This document shows positions 1 through 7,945 of a stretch of 64,000 nt of DNA, in pieces. Each line of letters begins with the position of its first letter. Within the stretch, counting starts at the first letter, position 1. The notes under the pieces were generated by a model. The model had not been told where the DNA came from, ran no database searches, and saw only the letters and a program-made list of their open reading frames with translations. This DNA comes from Mycobacterium sp. E3251 (GTDB lineage: Bacteria > Actinomycetota > Actinomycetes > Mycobacteriales > Mycobacteriaceae): assembly GCF_001666835.1 (NCBI RefSeq), contig NZ_LZJF01000064.1, positions 62,001 through 126,000 of the forward strand, read 5' to 3'. The translations under genes were made by a program, and so were the position numbers.

Positions 1-1
1 C

Positions 2-463
2 AAGGCGGCGATGACGTGGGAGGAGATGGCGGGCAGGATCGGCGTGCCGGCGCACAACTTGTCCGAAACCGCACGGCGTTTCAACGAACTCGCCCGCAAG
101 GGCCACGACGACGATTTCAACCGCGGCGACAGCGTCTACGACAACTACTACGGCGATCCGACACTGCCCAACCCGAACCTGTACCCGCTGGGCGATCCAC
201 CGTACTACGCGTTCCGGATCGTCCTGGGCGACCTCGGGACGTCCGGCGGCCTGCGTACCGACGAATTCGCCCGGGTGCTGCGGGACGACGACACCGTGGT
301 CCCGGGGCTGTATGCGGTGGGCAATACGTCCGCACCGGTGATGGGACGCAGCTATGCCGGTGCTGGGGCGACGATCGGCCCCGCGATGACCTTCGGCTTC
401 GTCGCGGCGAATCACCTTGCCGCACAGGCCGCCAACCGAACCCTTAATTCTCATAGGAGGTAG
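2..463 (+). CDS. 3-ketosteroid delta-1-dehydrogenase-like FAD flavoprotein, C-terminal part (5' end outside window)
   Basis: The reading frame is open from the window edge, so the N-terminus and FAD Rossmann motif are missing. The visible C-terminus has the family signature [14 protein letters not shown] followed by [17 protein letters not shown]. In KstD enzymes the Tyr and the Gly four residues later (SYAGAG) hold the 3-keto group, and both are present. Family role: FAD-dependent introduction of a C1-C2 double bond into 3-ketosteroids or related cyclic ketones. It ends 2 nt before the next gene, so it heads or sits inside the operon running to 4413. The true substrate is unknown; a steroid is only one possibility. 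Confidence 0.85.
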   Translation, partial: KAAMTWEEMAGRIGVPAHNLSETARRFNELARKGHDDDFNRGDSVYDNYYGDPTLPNPNLYPLGDPPYYAFRIVLGDLGTSGGLRTDEFARVLRDDDTVVPGLYAVGNTSAPVMGRSYAGAGATIGPAMTFGFVAANHLAAQAANRTLNSHRR

Positions 464-465
464 CA

Positions 466-1770
466 ATGAAGATATCGCTGTTCTACGAGTTCGCCCTACC
501 GCGGCCGTGGGCGCCCGACGACGAGCACGTCATGATGCAAGAGTGCCTCGACGAGGTCGAGGCCGCCGACAAGGCGGGCTTCTCCACCGTGTGGCTGACC
601 GAGCACCACTTCCTCGAGGAGTACTGCCACTCGACGGCACCGGAAATCTTCCTTGCCGCGGCCAGTCAGCGCACCAAGAACATCCGGCTCGGCTTTGGCA
701 TCATGCACCTGCCACCCGTGGTCAATCACCCCGCCCGGGTCGCCGAACGCATCGCCACGCTCGACCTGCTCTCCAACGGCCGGGTGGAGTTCGGCACCGG
801 GGAGTCGTCCTCCGTCGGTGAACTCGGCGGATTCAACATCGATCCGGCTGACAAACGAGCCCAGTGGGAGGAGGCCCTTGAGGTCTCGATCCGCTGCATG
901 ATCGAGGAGCCGTTCGCCGGCTTCAACGGCGAGCACGTCCAGATGCCGGCACGCAACGTCGTCCCCAAGCCGCTCCAAAAGCCGCATCCACCGGTATGGG
1001 TCGCCTGCACGCGACCGGCGAGCGTGCAGATGGCCGCCCAAAAATCCATTGGCGCACTGAGTTTCGCCTACACCGGACCCGGACCGCTGACCGAGCGGGT
1101 GAACGGGTACTACAAGGAATTCGAAGAGAACGGTGTGCCCGTTACCCCGCGGATCAATCCGAACATCCTGGCCATCGGCGGCGACCTGTCGATGATGGTC
1201 GCCAAGTCCGACGAGCAGGCGCTGCAACGGCTGGGGCAGGGCGGTGGCTTCTTCTCGTTCGGGATCATGCACTACTACATGACCGGGGTGCACACCCCCG
1301 GCCGGACCGGGGTCTGGCAGCGGTACCTCGAGGAAGTCGAGAAGGACCCGACGCTGGCGTACGGGCCCGGGCGGGGCGCGATCGGTTCACCGGCCACGGT
1401 GCGGGAGTTCCTGCGCGGTTACGAAGAAAGCGGCGTGGACGAGATCATTCTGCTGCTCAACCCGCGCAGCCACGAGGGCACTATGGAATCCATCGAGCTG
1501 ATGGGCTCCGAAGTGCTGCCCGAGTTCATCGAGCGCGACGCTAAAGCGGTGGCCGAAAAGGCCAAGCGGTTGGAGCCCGTCATCGAGAAGGTGGAGGCGC
1601 GGCGGCCGGCATCGACCGCACCGCAATTCGACGAGCACTATTCGTTCGGTGGCCTGCCGACCGGTCGGGGCGGTAAGTTCACCGCCAGCGAGATCCCCGA
1701 AGCCATGGCGGAGATCAACGAGGGCCGCGTCCAGGCGGCCCAGCGGTTGAAAGAACAGCAAGGCAAGTGA
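466..1770 (+). CDS. LLM-class (luciferase-like) flavin/F420-dependent oxidoreductase
   Basis: 434 residues. The ATG has an ideal AGGAGG ribosome site at 455-460. The bacterial-luciferase-like TIM barrel shows the hallmark AERIATLDLLSNGRVEFGTGE region, which lines the flavin pocket, and an early TEHHF motif. The family uses FMN or F420 to oxidise or reduce carbonyls or to insert oxygen. The protein is longer than the usual 330-380 residues because of a charged C-terminal extension after about residue 360. It lies between a KstD-like dehydrogenase and an SDR, which suggests a Baeyer-Villiger-like or reductase step on a cyclic ketone. That role is inference; cofactor choice cannot be read from the sequence. 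Confidence 0.85.
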   Translation: MKISLFYEFALPRPWAPDDEHVMMQECLDEVEAADKAGFSTVWLTEHHFLEEYCHSTAPEIFLAAASQRTKNIRLGFGIMHLPPVVNHPARVAERIATLDLLSNGRVEFGTGESSSVGELGGFNIDPADKRAQWEEALEVSIRCMIEEPFAGFNGEHVQMPARNVVPKPLQKPHPPVWVACTRPASVQMAAQKSIGALSFAYTGPGPLTERVNGYYKEFEENGVPVTPRINPNILAIGGDLSMMVAKSDEQALQRLGQGGGFFSFGIMHYYMTGVHTPGRTGVWQRYLEEVEKDPTLAYGPGRGAIGSPATVREFLRGYEESGVDEIILLLNPRSHEGTMESIELMGSEVLPEFIERDAKAVAEKAKRLEPVIEKVEARRPASTAPQFDEHYSFGGLPTGRGGKFTASEIPEAMAEINEGRVQAAQRLKEQQGK

Positions 1771-1790
1771 CACCGAAAGCCGGTTGAGTC

Positions 1791-2618
1791 TTGGGACGAA
1801 TCGACGAGCTGTGGCGTTATGACGGCCGTAGGGCGGTGGTGACCGGCTGCGCCTCGGGCATCGGCGAACACGTGGTGCGCCAGCTCACGGAGTTGGGGGC
1901 CGAAGTCGTCGGGCTGGACAAACGTCCGCCCGCGTTCGGAATCAACGACTTCCACCAGGTCGACCTCGCCGATCAAGGATCCATCGACGCTGCGGTCGCC
2001 GCCGTCGACGGGCACGTCGATGCGCTCTTCAACGTCGCCGGTGTCTCGTCGGGTATCGGCAACCCGCCACTGGTCGTCACCATCAATTTCCTTGGGCTGC
2101 GGCACATCACCGAGGCGCTGATTCCGAAGATGCCGGCGGGGTCGTCCATCGTGAGCGTCTCTTCACTCGCGGCGGCGGCATACCGCGACCATCTCCGGTC
2201 GGTGGCGCCGCTACTGAACACCGCGACCATGCGGGAAGGTATCGACTGGTGCCACGCCCACCCCGACGCGCTCGCGGGCGGTGGATATCAGCTGTCCAAG
2301 GAAGCGATCATCCTTTACACGATGCGGAGCGCCACCGCCCTTGGCGGACGGGGAATCCGGATCAACTGCACCGGTCCCGGGGTCACCGAAACCCCGATCC
2401 TCGACCAGCTTCGGACCGCGTACGGGCAGGCCTTCCTCGACGACATACCCAAACCCCTGGGGCGGGTGTCCGGCCCCGCCGAGCAAGCCTCGGCCCTGGT
2501 CTTCCTGAATAGCAATGCCGCCAGTTATATTTCGGGCCAGGTGTTGTGGGTTGACGGCGGGAACGTCGGCGCCGCCATCGCCCGGGAACTCGAGGAGGGA
2601 GCGCCGTGGCCAGCGTGA
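1791..2618 (+). CDS. SDR oxidoreductase, 3-alpha-hydroxysteroid dehydrogenase/carbonyl reductase-like
   Basis: 275 residues from a TTG start. The NAD(P) motif is TGCASGIG and the catalytic pair is YQLSK. About 40 residues separate the catalytic Ser region (VSVSSLAAAAY) from the Tyr. This insertion is typical of the 3-alpha-HSD/carbonyl reductase subgroup and absent from ordinary FabG-like SDRs. The C-terminal ISGQVLWVDGG is canonical. It overlaps the following cyclase gene by 13 nt, so the two are probably translated together. Likely role: oxidation or reduction of a ring hydroxyl/ketone in the same pathway as the upstream KstD-like enzyme. The substrate is inferred only. Confidence 0.82.
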   Translation: MGRIDELWRYDGRRAVVTGCASGIGEHVVRQLTELGAEVVGLDKRPPAFGINDFHQVDLADQGSIDAAVAAVDGHVDALFNVAGVSSGIGNPPLVVTINFLGLRHITEALIPKMPAGSSIVSVSSLAAAAYRDHLRSVAPLLNTATMREGIDWCHAHPDALAGGGYQLSKEAIILYTMRSATALGGRGIRINCTGPGVTETPILDQLRTAYGQAFLDDIPKPLGRVSGPAEQASALVFLNSNAASYISGQVLWVDGGNVGAAIARELEEGAPWPA

Positions 2619-3595
2619 CCGACTTCCGCCGCGCCGCCCGCGAAGTCTCCAACTGGGGGCGGTGGGGCGCTGACGACGAGCTGGGTACGTTGAACTTCAT
2701 CACCGCGGAAAAGGTTGCCCAGGCCGCCGGCCTGGTCCGACGCGGCAAGGTGTTTCCGCTGGGAGTGGATTTCGGCTCCTCAGGCCCGCAGGGTGCCTTC
2801 GGGTTCCGGCACAATCCGATACACGTGATGACGGTGGACGGCGGGGACGCCAACTCGCTCCCGCAGTACGGACCGGGCTGGGGACGCAATCCGACGGCGG
2901 CGCAGATGGGTCCGTACTTCGTTGACAACCTGTTCCGCTTCAACGACGACATGATCATCATGCCGTTACAGGCCGCCACCCAGTGGGACGCGCTGTCGCA
3001 CGTGTACTACGAGGACAAGCTCTACAACGGTTTCTCGGCGAGCTCGGTCACCAGCCTGGGGGCCTTTCATCTGGGAATCGAGAAGGTCGACGGCAAAGGC
3101 ATCACCTCGCGCGGCGTGCTGCTGGACCTGGTCCGCCACCGGGGCGCCGAGGTATTCCTGGAACACGGAAACCCGATCAGCCCCGAGGAATTGGACGACG
3201 TCGTGCGCGCGCAACGCGTAACGATCGAACGCGGCGACATTGTGCTCATCCGAACCGGTTGGTGGACAAGGTTTCTCATGACCGGCAACAAGACCGAGCC
3301 GTACTCGGGATTGGACTGGCAGTGTGCCTCGTGGCTGCACGATCACGAGGTCGCGGCCGTGGCCTCCGACAACCTGCAGGTCGAAGACCCGGTGTCCGGT
3401 GTCGACGGAGTGTTTCTGCCCTTCCACCTGCTGACTCTGCGCGACATGGGAATGATGCTCGGCGAGTACTGGGACCTTGGCGCGCTGGCTGCCGACTGCG
3501 CCGAGGACGGGGTGTACGAATTCCAGCTCGTCGCACCGCCCCTGAGATTCGTTGGGGCCGTGGGTTCGCCACTGAATCCAATAGCGATCAAGTGA
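2606..3595 (+). CDS. Cyclase-family (PF04199-type) hydrolase
   Basis: 329 residues from a GTG start inside the end of the SDR gene. The fold is that of kynurenine-formamidase-like 'cyclase family' proteins, recognised by GTLNFIT near the N-terminus and TQWDALSH near the centre. In metal-dependent members this site reads HxGTHxDxxxH. Here the first two His positions are Gln while the Asp and last His remain, so the metal site is the variant seen in the long actinobacterial subfamily. Family chemistry is hydrolytic opening of a cyclic or N-formyl compound. Its place next to an alpha/beta hydrolase suggests ring or lactone hydrolysis. Confidence 0.8.
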   Translation: MASVTDFRRAAREVSNWGRWGADDELGTLNFITAEKVAQAAGLVRRGKVFPLGVDFGSSGPQGAFGFRHNPIHVMTVDGGDANSLPQYGPGWGRNPTAAQMGPYFVDNLFRFNDDMIIMPLQAATQWDALSHVYYEDKLYNGFSASSVTSLGAFHLGIEKVDGKGITSRGVLLDLVRHRGAEVFLEHGNPISPEELDDVVRAQRVTIERGDIVLIRTGWWTRFLMTGNKTEPYSGLDWQCASWLHDHEVAAVASDNLQVEDPVSGVDGVFLPFHLLTLRDMGMMLGEYWDLGALAADCAEDGVYEFQLVAPPLRFVGAVGSPLNPIAIK

Positions 3596-4413
3596 TGCGG
3601 ATCCAGCGCAGGACCACGACGGTCGACGGGCTGGTCACCAGCTATCTGGAGGCGGGCGAGGGCGAACCGGTGGTGTTGCTGCATGGCGGTGAGTTCGGTG
3701 CCAGCGCCGAACTCGGCTGGGAACGCAACATCGCCGCCCTGGCCACGCGATACCGAGTGCTGGCGCCTGACCAGCTGGGCTTCGGACAGTCGGCGAAGGT
3801 CATCGACTTCGTTGACGGACGCGGGATGCGGATCCGGCACGTGGCGCGGTTCTGCGAGCTGCTCGGCATCGACTCGGCGCACTTCGTGGGCAACTCGATG
3901 GGCGCCATCAACCTGCTGACCGACGCCACCTCGGACACACCGCTGCTGCCCCTCCGCACCCTGACGATCATCTGCGGGGGCGGCGAAATTCAACAGAATC
4001 AGCACTTCGAGGCGCTACAGCAATACGACGCAACGTTGCCGGCCATGCGGCGGATCGTCGAGGCTCTGTTCCACGACCCGAGTTATCCCGCCGACGACGA
4101 CTACGTGCGGCGCCGCTATGAGTCCAGCACCGCGCCCGGAGCGTGGGAGGCCGTCGCCGCGGCCCGGTTCCGTCGCCCGGGGGCGGCGCCGTCCGCCACG
4201 CCCTCGAACGCCCGGCCCTACGAGCGCATCACCGCGCCGACGCTGATCGTCGAGGGCGGAGACGACAAGCTCCTTCCGGCCGGCTGGGCCGCGCAGATCG
4301 CCAAGGAGATCGACGGCGCCCGTTCGGTCGTGGTCGACAAGGCCGGCCACTGCCCGCAGATCGAGCAGTCGACCGCGGTGAACCGGCTGCTGCTCGACTT
4401 CCTCGCCGCCTGA
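3595..4413 (+). CDS. Alpha/beta hydrolase, meta-cleavage-product-hydrolase type
   Basis: 272 residues. The ATG at 3595 shares one base with the upstream TGA stop, a typical translational coupling. The triad is readable: nucleophile elbow GNSMGA, acid in EGGDDKLLP and His in KAGHCPQIE; the oxyanion loop is LLHGGEFG. This pattern resembles C-C bond hydrolases such as HsaD/BphD, which cleave ring-opened dienoates. It is the last gene of the 2-4413 operon and ends 2 bp before the convergent multicopper oxidase gene. An ester or lactone hydrolase role is an alternative. Confidence 0.85.
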   Translation: MRIQRRTTTVDGLVTSYLEAGEGEPVVLLHGGEFGASAELGWERNIAALATRYRVLAPDQLGFGQSAKVIDFVDGRGMRIRHVARFCELLGIDSAHFVGNSMGAINLLTDATSDTPLLPLRTLTIICGGGEIQQNQHFEALQQYDATLPAMRRIVEALFHDPSYPADDDYVRRRYESSTAPGAWEAVAAARFRRPGAAPSATPSNARPYERITAPTLIVEGGDDKLLPAGWAAQIAKEIDGARSVVVDKAGHCPQIEQSTAVNRLLLDFLAA

Positions 4414-4415
4414 GG

Positions 4416-6053
4416 TTAGAAGACGTATTCGAGGCGAGTCTCCATGCCGGCCTCCTGGTGATAGGTGTTGTGGCAGTGCAACTGCCACACACCGGGATTG
4501 TCGGCCACCAGCACGGCGAGCAACTTCTGCTTGGGCAGCACCATCAGGGTGTCCTTGCGCGCGCCGGGGCTGCCGTCGGGCTTGATCAGTTGGAAGGTGT
4601 GGCCGTGCAGGTGCATCGGGTGATACATCATCGTGGCGTTGTCGAACGTGATGGTGGGCCGTTCCCCCTCCCGGATGTGCAACGGCTCCGTCGCGCTGTA
4701 GGGCTTTCCATTGATCGTCCAGCTGTATTGGGTCATGTTGCCGCCCAATACGACCGGTAGGTTGAGGCCGGACTGGGGCCGGCCCAGGTTGACGGGCGTT
4801 GTCGCCGTGAACATTTCCACCGTGCCCACCCGTCGGTTGAGTTCGGGCGGCTGAAACCCCGGATCGGGCGCGCTGCCCGCCCCGGTCGACAACAGCGCCC
4901 GCGCCACGGCATTCTTTCCTTCCGCGAGCGCGACCAGCGGGAAAACGCCGTCGGCCGCCGTCACGATGACGTCGTAGCGCTCCGCCATGCCGATGAGCAG
5001 GGCGTCGACCTGGGCCGGTACCACCGGGTAGCCGTCCGTATGGGTGACCGTCATCGAATGGCCGCCCAGCGCCACCCGGAACGTGGTGTCGGAACCGGTA
5101 TTGATGAAACGGATCCGGATACGCTGCCCGGGCTTCGCGCTGAAGGTTATGGGAGCGGCGGGAATTCGGCCGTTGACCAGATAGTAGGGGTAAGCGATGT
5201 CCCCGGCGTCTCCGCCGAGCAGATCACTTTTGCCAACGCTCCCGGGTGTCGGGGCGGGCGGACTGCTCGACGTGCTGGGGCTGGTCGACGTCGTCGACGT
5301 TTCACTGGTCGACGAGGTCGTCGAGGTTTCACTGGTTGTCGTGGTTGTCGTGGTTGTCGGCGGGGTTGTTGTGGTCTCGGGGGCGCTTGACGGGGCGGGC
5401 TTGTTCGGGCTGGTCAGCTCGGTGTAGAGCTGCTGCGGCGACTTTCCGACGCCATCGGTCCAATCATCAAGCACCACAATCCATTCCGCGTCATAGTTGC
5501 CCTCGGTTGGATCATCGACGATGACCGGCAGGTACAGGCCCATGTCGGCGTCCAGGCCGGTGTGCGGATGGGCCCAGTAGGTGCCCGAATTCGGGACCGA
5601 GAACCGGTAGGTGAAGTCTTGGCCGGCAGGGATGTTCGGGGTGGCGGGGGCGGCGCCGTCCATGTCGTTGCGCAGCGCGATGCCGTGCCAGTGCACCGAC
5701 GTCGGACGGTCGAGCCGGTTACTCACAGTCACCACTAGCTCGTCGCCGATCCTGGCGCGGATCGGTGAGCCCGGGATGGTGTTGCCGTAGGCCAGGGTAC
5801 GCACGACCGGTCCACCCAGGTCGACCTGGACCTGCTGGGCGGTCAGGCTGGCGGTGACGGTGCGGCCACTATGCGGGCGGGCTGCCTCGGCCGCGGCGAT
5901 GGCAGCCGACATCTGGGCGTTGCCCGATAGCGCGGGCTTGGACTGACTGCACGCCGCCAACGCAAATCCGCCCGCGATGCCGGCGGCCATGAATCCGCGT
6001 CTGGTGAGGCGCGATTTGTCGACGGGGGCGCCGGGCGTGGGTAACGCGGGCAT
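4416..6053 (-). CDS. Multicopper oxidase, Tat-exported lipoprotein
   Basis: 545 residues from the ATG at 6053, chosen because GAGGAGCG lies just upstream; an in-frame ATG at 6083 has no such site. The N-terminus has a twin-arginine signal (SRLTRRGFMAAG) and a lipobox LAAC (Cys 35), so it should be folded and copper-loaded before export and then anchored to the membrane. All four copper motifs are present: HWHG, HPHTG, HPMHLHGH and HCHNTYHQEAGM. A Thr/Ser/Pro-rich low-complexity linker of about 55 residues interrupts the middle cupredoxin region. Likely role: copper tolerance or phenol/metal oxidation at the cell surface. It stands alone. Confidence 0.92.
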   Translation of the reverse strand: MPALPTPGAPVDKSRLTRRGFMAAGIAGGFALAACSQSKPALSGNAQMSAAIAAAEAARPHSGRTVTASLTAQQVQVDLGGPVVRTLAYGNTIPGSPIRARIGDELVVTVSNRLDRPTSVHWHGIALRNDMDGAAPATPNIPAGQDFTYRFSVPNSGTYWAHPHTGLDADMGLYLPVIVDDPTEGNYDAEWIVVLDDWTDGVGKSPQQLYTELTSPNKPAPSSAPETTTTPPTTTTTTTTSETSTTSSTSETSTTSTSPSTSSSPPAPTPGSVGKSDLLGGDAGDIAYPYYLVNGRIPAAPITFSAKPGQRIRIRFINTGSDTTFRVALGGHSMTVTHTDGYPVVPAQVDALLIGMAERYDVIVTAADGVFPLVALAEGKNAVARALLSTGAGSAPDPGFQPPELNRRVGTVEMFTATTPVNLGRPQSGLNLPVVLGGNMTQYSWTINGKPYSATEPLHIREGERPTITFDNATMMYHPMHLHGHTFQLIKPDGSPGARKDTLMVLPKQKLLAVLVADNPGVWQLHCHNTYHQEAGMETRLEYVF

Positions 6054-6162
6054 TGATCGCTCCTCGTTTTGTCCTCGACTCACCCCATTGTCTTATACCG
6101 TGCCGCGGTGTTGGCGGAGCGCAATCGCCAACCCCGAACCCGTGTAGGAATGGCGCCCCCGC

Positions 6163-6888
6163 TCAGACGGCGGCACCACCGCCGTCGACGTGCAACGTGG
6201 AACCGGTGACAAAGCTCGACCGCGGAGAGCTCAAAAAAAGCACCGCCTCGGCGATCTCGGACGCGAACGCGGTGCGTCCGAGCGGCAACGCTCGCCCCAG
6301 CTGTTCATTGAGGTCGCCCCATTCCGCAGCGACGCCGGGCGTGCGGGTGGGGCCGGGCGCCACGCTGTTGACCCGCACGCCGGACCCCCCGAACTCAGCG
6401 GCCCAGGTGCGGGTGAGTGATTCCAACGCGGCCTTCGAGGCGCTGTAACCCGAGGCTCCAGGGATCCCCTTGAACGCCGCCATGGTGGTGACATTGACGA
6501 TGCTGCCGCGCCCGCGCTGCAACATCCCCGGAACCAGGCCAGCGACCAGGAAGTAAGCGCCGCGAACGTTGGTGTCGAACATCGTCTCGAAGGACGTCAT
6601 GCCCTGCTCGACGGTCAAGGCCGACGGGAAGCTGCCGGCGTTGTTGACGATGATGTCGACCTCACCGCACTGCTGCACAAGCGAATCTACGGACTCGGCA
6701 TCGGCCATGTCGGCCTGGACAAAGCGTGCATTCTCACCAATCGTTGCGACCGCTTGCACACCCCTGGCGTCGTTTCGGCCGGAGATGATGACCCTCGCGC
6801 CCTCACTGGCAAGCAACCTTGCGGCTTCAAAGCCGATGCCGGATGTGCCCCCGGTGATCACGGCGCTGTGGTCCAACAGTTCCATCAT
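6163..6888 (-). CDS. SDR family oxidoreductase
   Basis: 241 residues. An AGGAG ribosome site precedes the ATG. Classical SDR features: TGGTSGIG dinucleotide motif, NNAG, catalytic YSASK and C-terminal TGSTLHVDGGG. The basic residues after the second strand (SGRNDARG) suggest NADP(H). The substrate cannot be told. It lies on the same strand as the NmrA-like gene but is separated from it by about 200 bp, so it may have its own promoter. Confidence 0.85.
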   Translation of the reverse strand: MMELLDHSAVITGGTSGIGFEAARLLASEGARVIISGRNDARGVQAVATIGENARFVQADMADAESVDSLVQQCGEVDIIVNNAGSFPSALTVEQGMTSFETMFDTNVRGAYFLVAGLVPGMLQRGRGSIVNVTTMAAFKGIPGASGYSASKAALESLTRTWAAEFGGSGVRVNSVAPGPTRTPGVAAEWGDLNEQLGRALPLGRTAFASEIAEAVLFLSSPRSSFVTGSTLHVDGGGAAV

Positions 6889-7091
6889 TGAGATCTCCTA
6901 CAACCGTTGGGACAGTCGGCCTGCGGATTGGGGATGAGCCGTGCACCGATCTGGGTGATAGATCAACCTGCTTGGTCCCGATCGGGGTGCGCGCCGCACG
7001 GGCGCAGCACCATTCGCGCGAAGCAACCGGGTGCCCGCGGCATGTATCGCCGTCGTCGCGCCGGTGCCCCGGTCGGCCAACACGCGGTGGG
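6889..7091. other. Intergenic region, 203 bp
   Basis: I see only the Shine-Dalgarno of the 6888 gene and unremarkable GC-rich sequence. It presumably holds the promoter of the SDR gene. Short reading frames here have no family features. Confidence 0.4.
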
Positions 7092-7859
7092 CTAATGCGC
7101 ACCGCTGGGCGCCCGAGCGGCCATCCAGTCGCTGAAACGGGTCGGGTAGATCGTCGGATCCTCGCTGTCGAGCGGAACGATGGTGTGTTCGTCGAGCCCG
7201 GTGCCGAAGTAGCTGGCCGTGGGGTCTCCCACGACCTGACGCTGGTCGTTGGATGCGGCCAGGGCGGCCCTGATGAATTCGTCCATGCCGCGCTTCTCGG
7301 GGCCGGCGATATTGGTGATGCCGTTGGTCGGATCGCCGACTGTCGCCCGGGTAACGGCCGCGGCGACGTCCTTGGCGGCAATGGGCTGGAACGCTGCGAC
7401 CGGCAGGCGGACCGTGTGACCTTCGGTTGCCGAATCGGCGATGGCCTCGACAAATTCGAAGAACTGAGTCGCGCGCACAATCGAATACGGCTGTCCCGAT
7501 TCCTCGATCAACTTCTCCTGCGCGACCTTGGCTCGCATGTAGCCACTGTCCGGCGCGCGGTCGGCGCCCACGATCGAGAGTGCGACGTGGTGCTGCACGC
7601 CGGCCTCGCGCTCCGCGGCAAGAAGGTTTTTCGTCGATGTGGTGAAGAAGCGCATCACGGGGTCGTCGTCGAAGGAGGGCGAGTTGGACACGTCGACTAC
7701 CGCGTCAACACCCGCGACTGCCTCGGCGAGGCCTTCGCCGGTCACACTGTCGACACCCGAGCGCGGCGAGGCCGAGACCGCCTCATGTCCGAGCTCCGTC
7801 AGATTGGCGACGACCTGCGAACCGATGAGCCCGCTGCCGCCGATAACCAAGACCTTCAT
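7092..7859 (-). CDS. NmrA-like / atypical SDR NAD(P)-binding protein
   Basis: 255 residues. The N-terminal MKVLVIGGSGLIGSQ is the GxxGxxG nucleotide site of atypical (extended-like) SDRs. ALSIVG and a YMRAK stretch occupy the positions of the usual Ser and Tyr-x3-Lys. Such proteins are NAD(P)-sensing regulators or quinone/flavin reductases in the NmrA/QOR2 group. The gene lies just downstream of the LuxR-ATPase gene on the same strand, 86 bp apart, so the regulator may control or be co-transcribed with it. The substrate is unknown. Confidence 0.8.
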   Translation of the reverse strand: MKVLVIGGSGLIGSQVVANLTELGHEAVSASPRSGVDSVTGEGLAEAVAGVDAVVDVSNSPSFDDDPVMRFFTTSTKNLLAAEREAGVQHHVALSIVGADRAPDSGYMRAKVAQEKLIEESGQPYSIVRATQFFEFVEAIADSATEGHTVRLPVAAFQPIAAKDVAAAVTRATVGDPTNGITNIAGPEKRGMDEFIRAALAASNDQRQVVGDPTASYFGTGLDEHTIVPLDSEDPTIYPTRFSDWMAARAPSGAH

Positions 7860-7945
7860 AATCCGCGCCCTCCCGATTTGTGCGATGAACTGACGAATTC
7901 AGCATTGCGTCGACGCGGGCCACTCGAACCCTTGGAAGTCCGTAG

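Noticed and set aside
5197..5427. Val-rich frame and tandem repeats
   Set aside because: The repeats encode the Thr/Ser linker of the multicopper oxidase on the other strand; not a separate gene or CRISPR.
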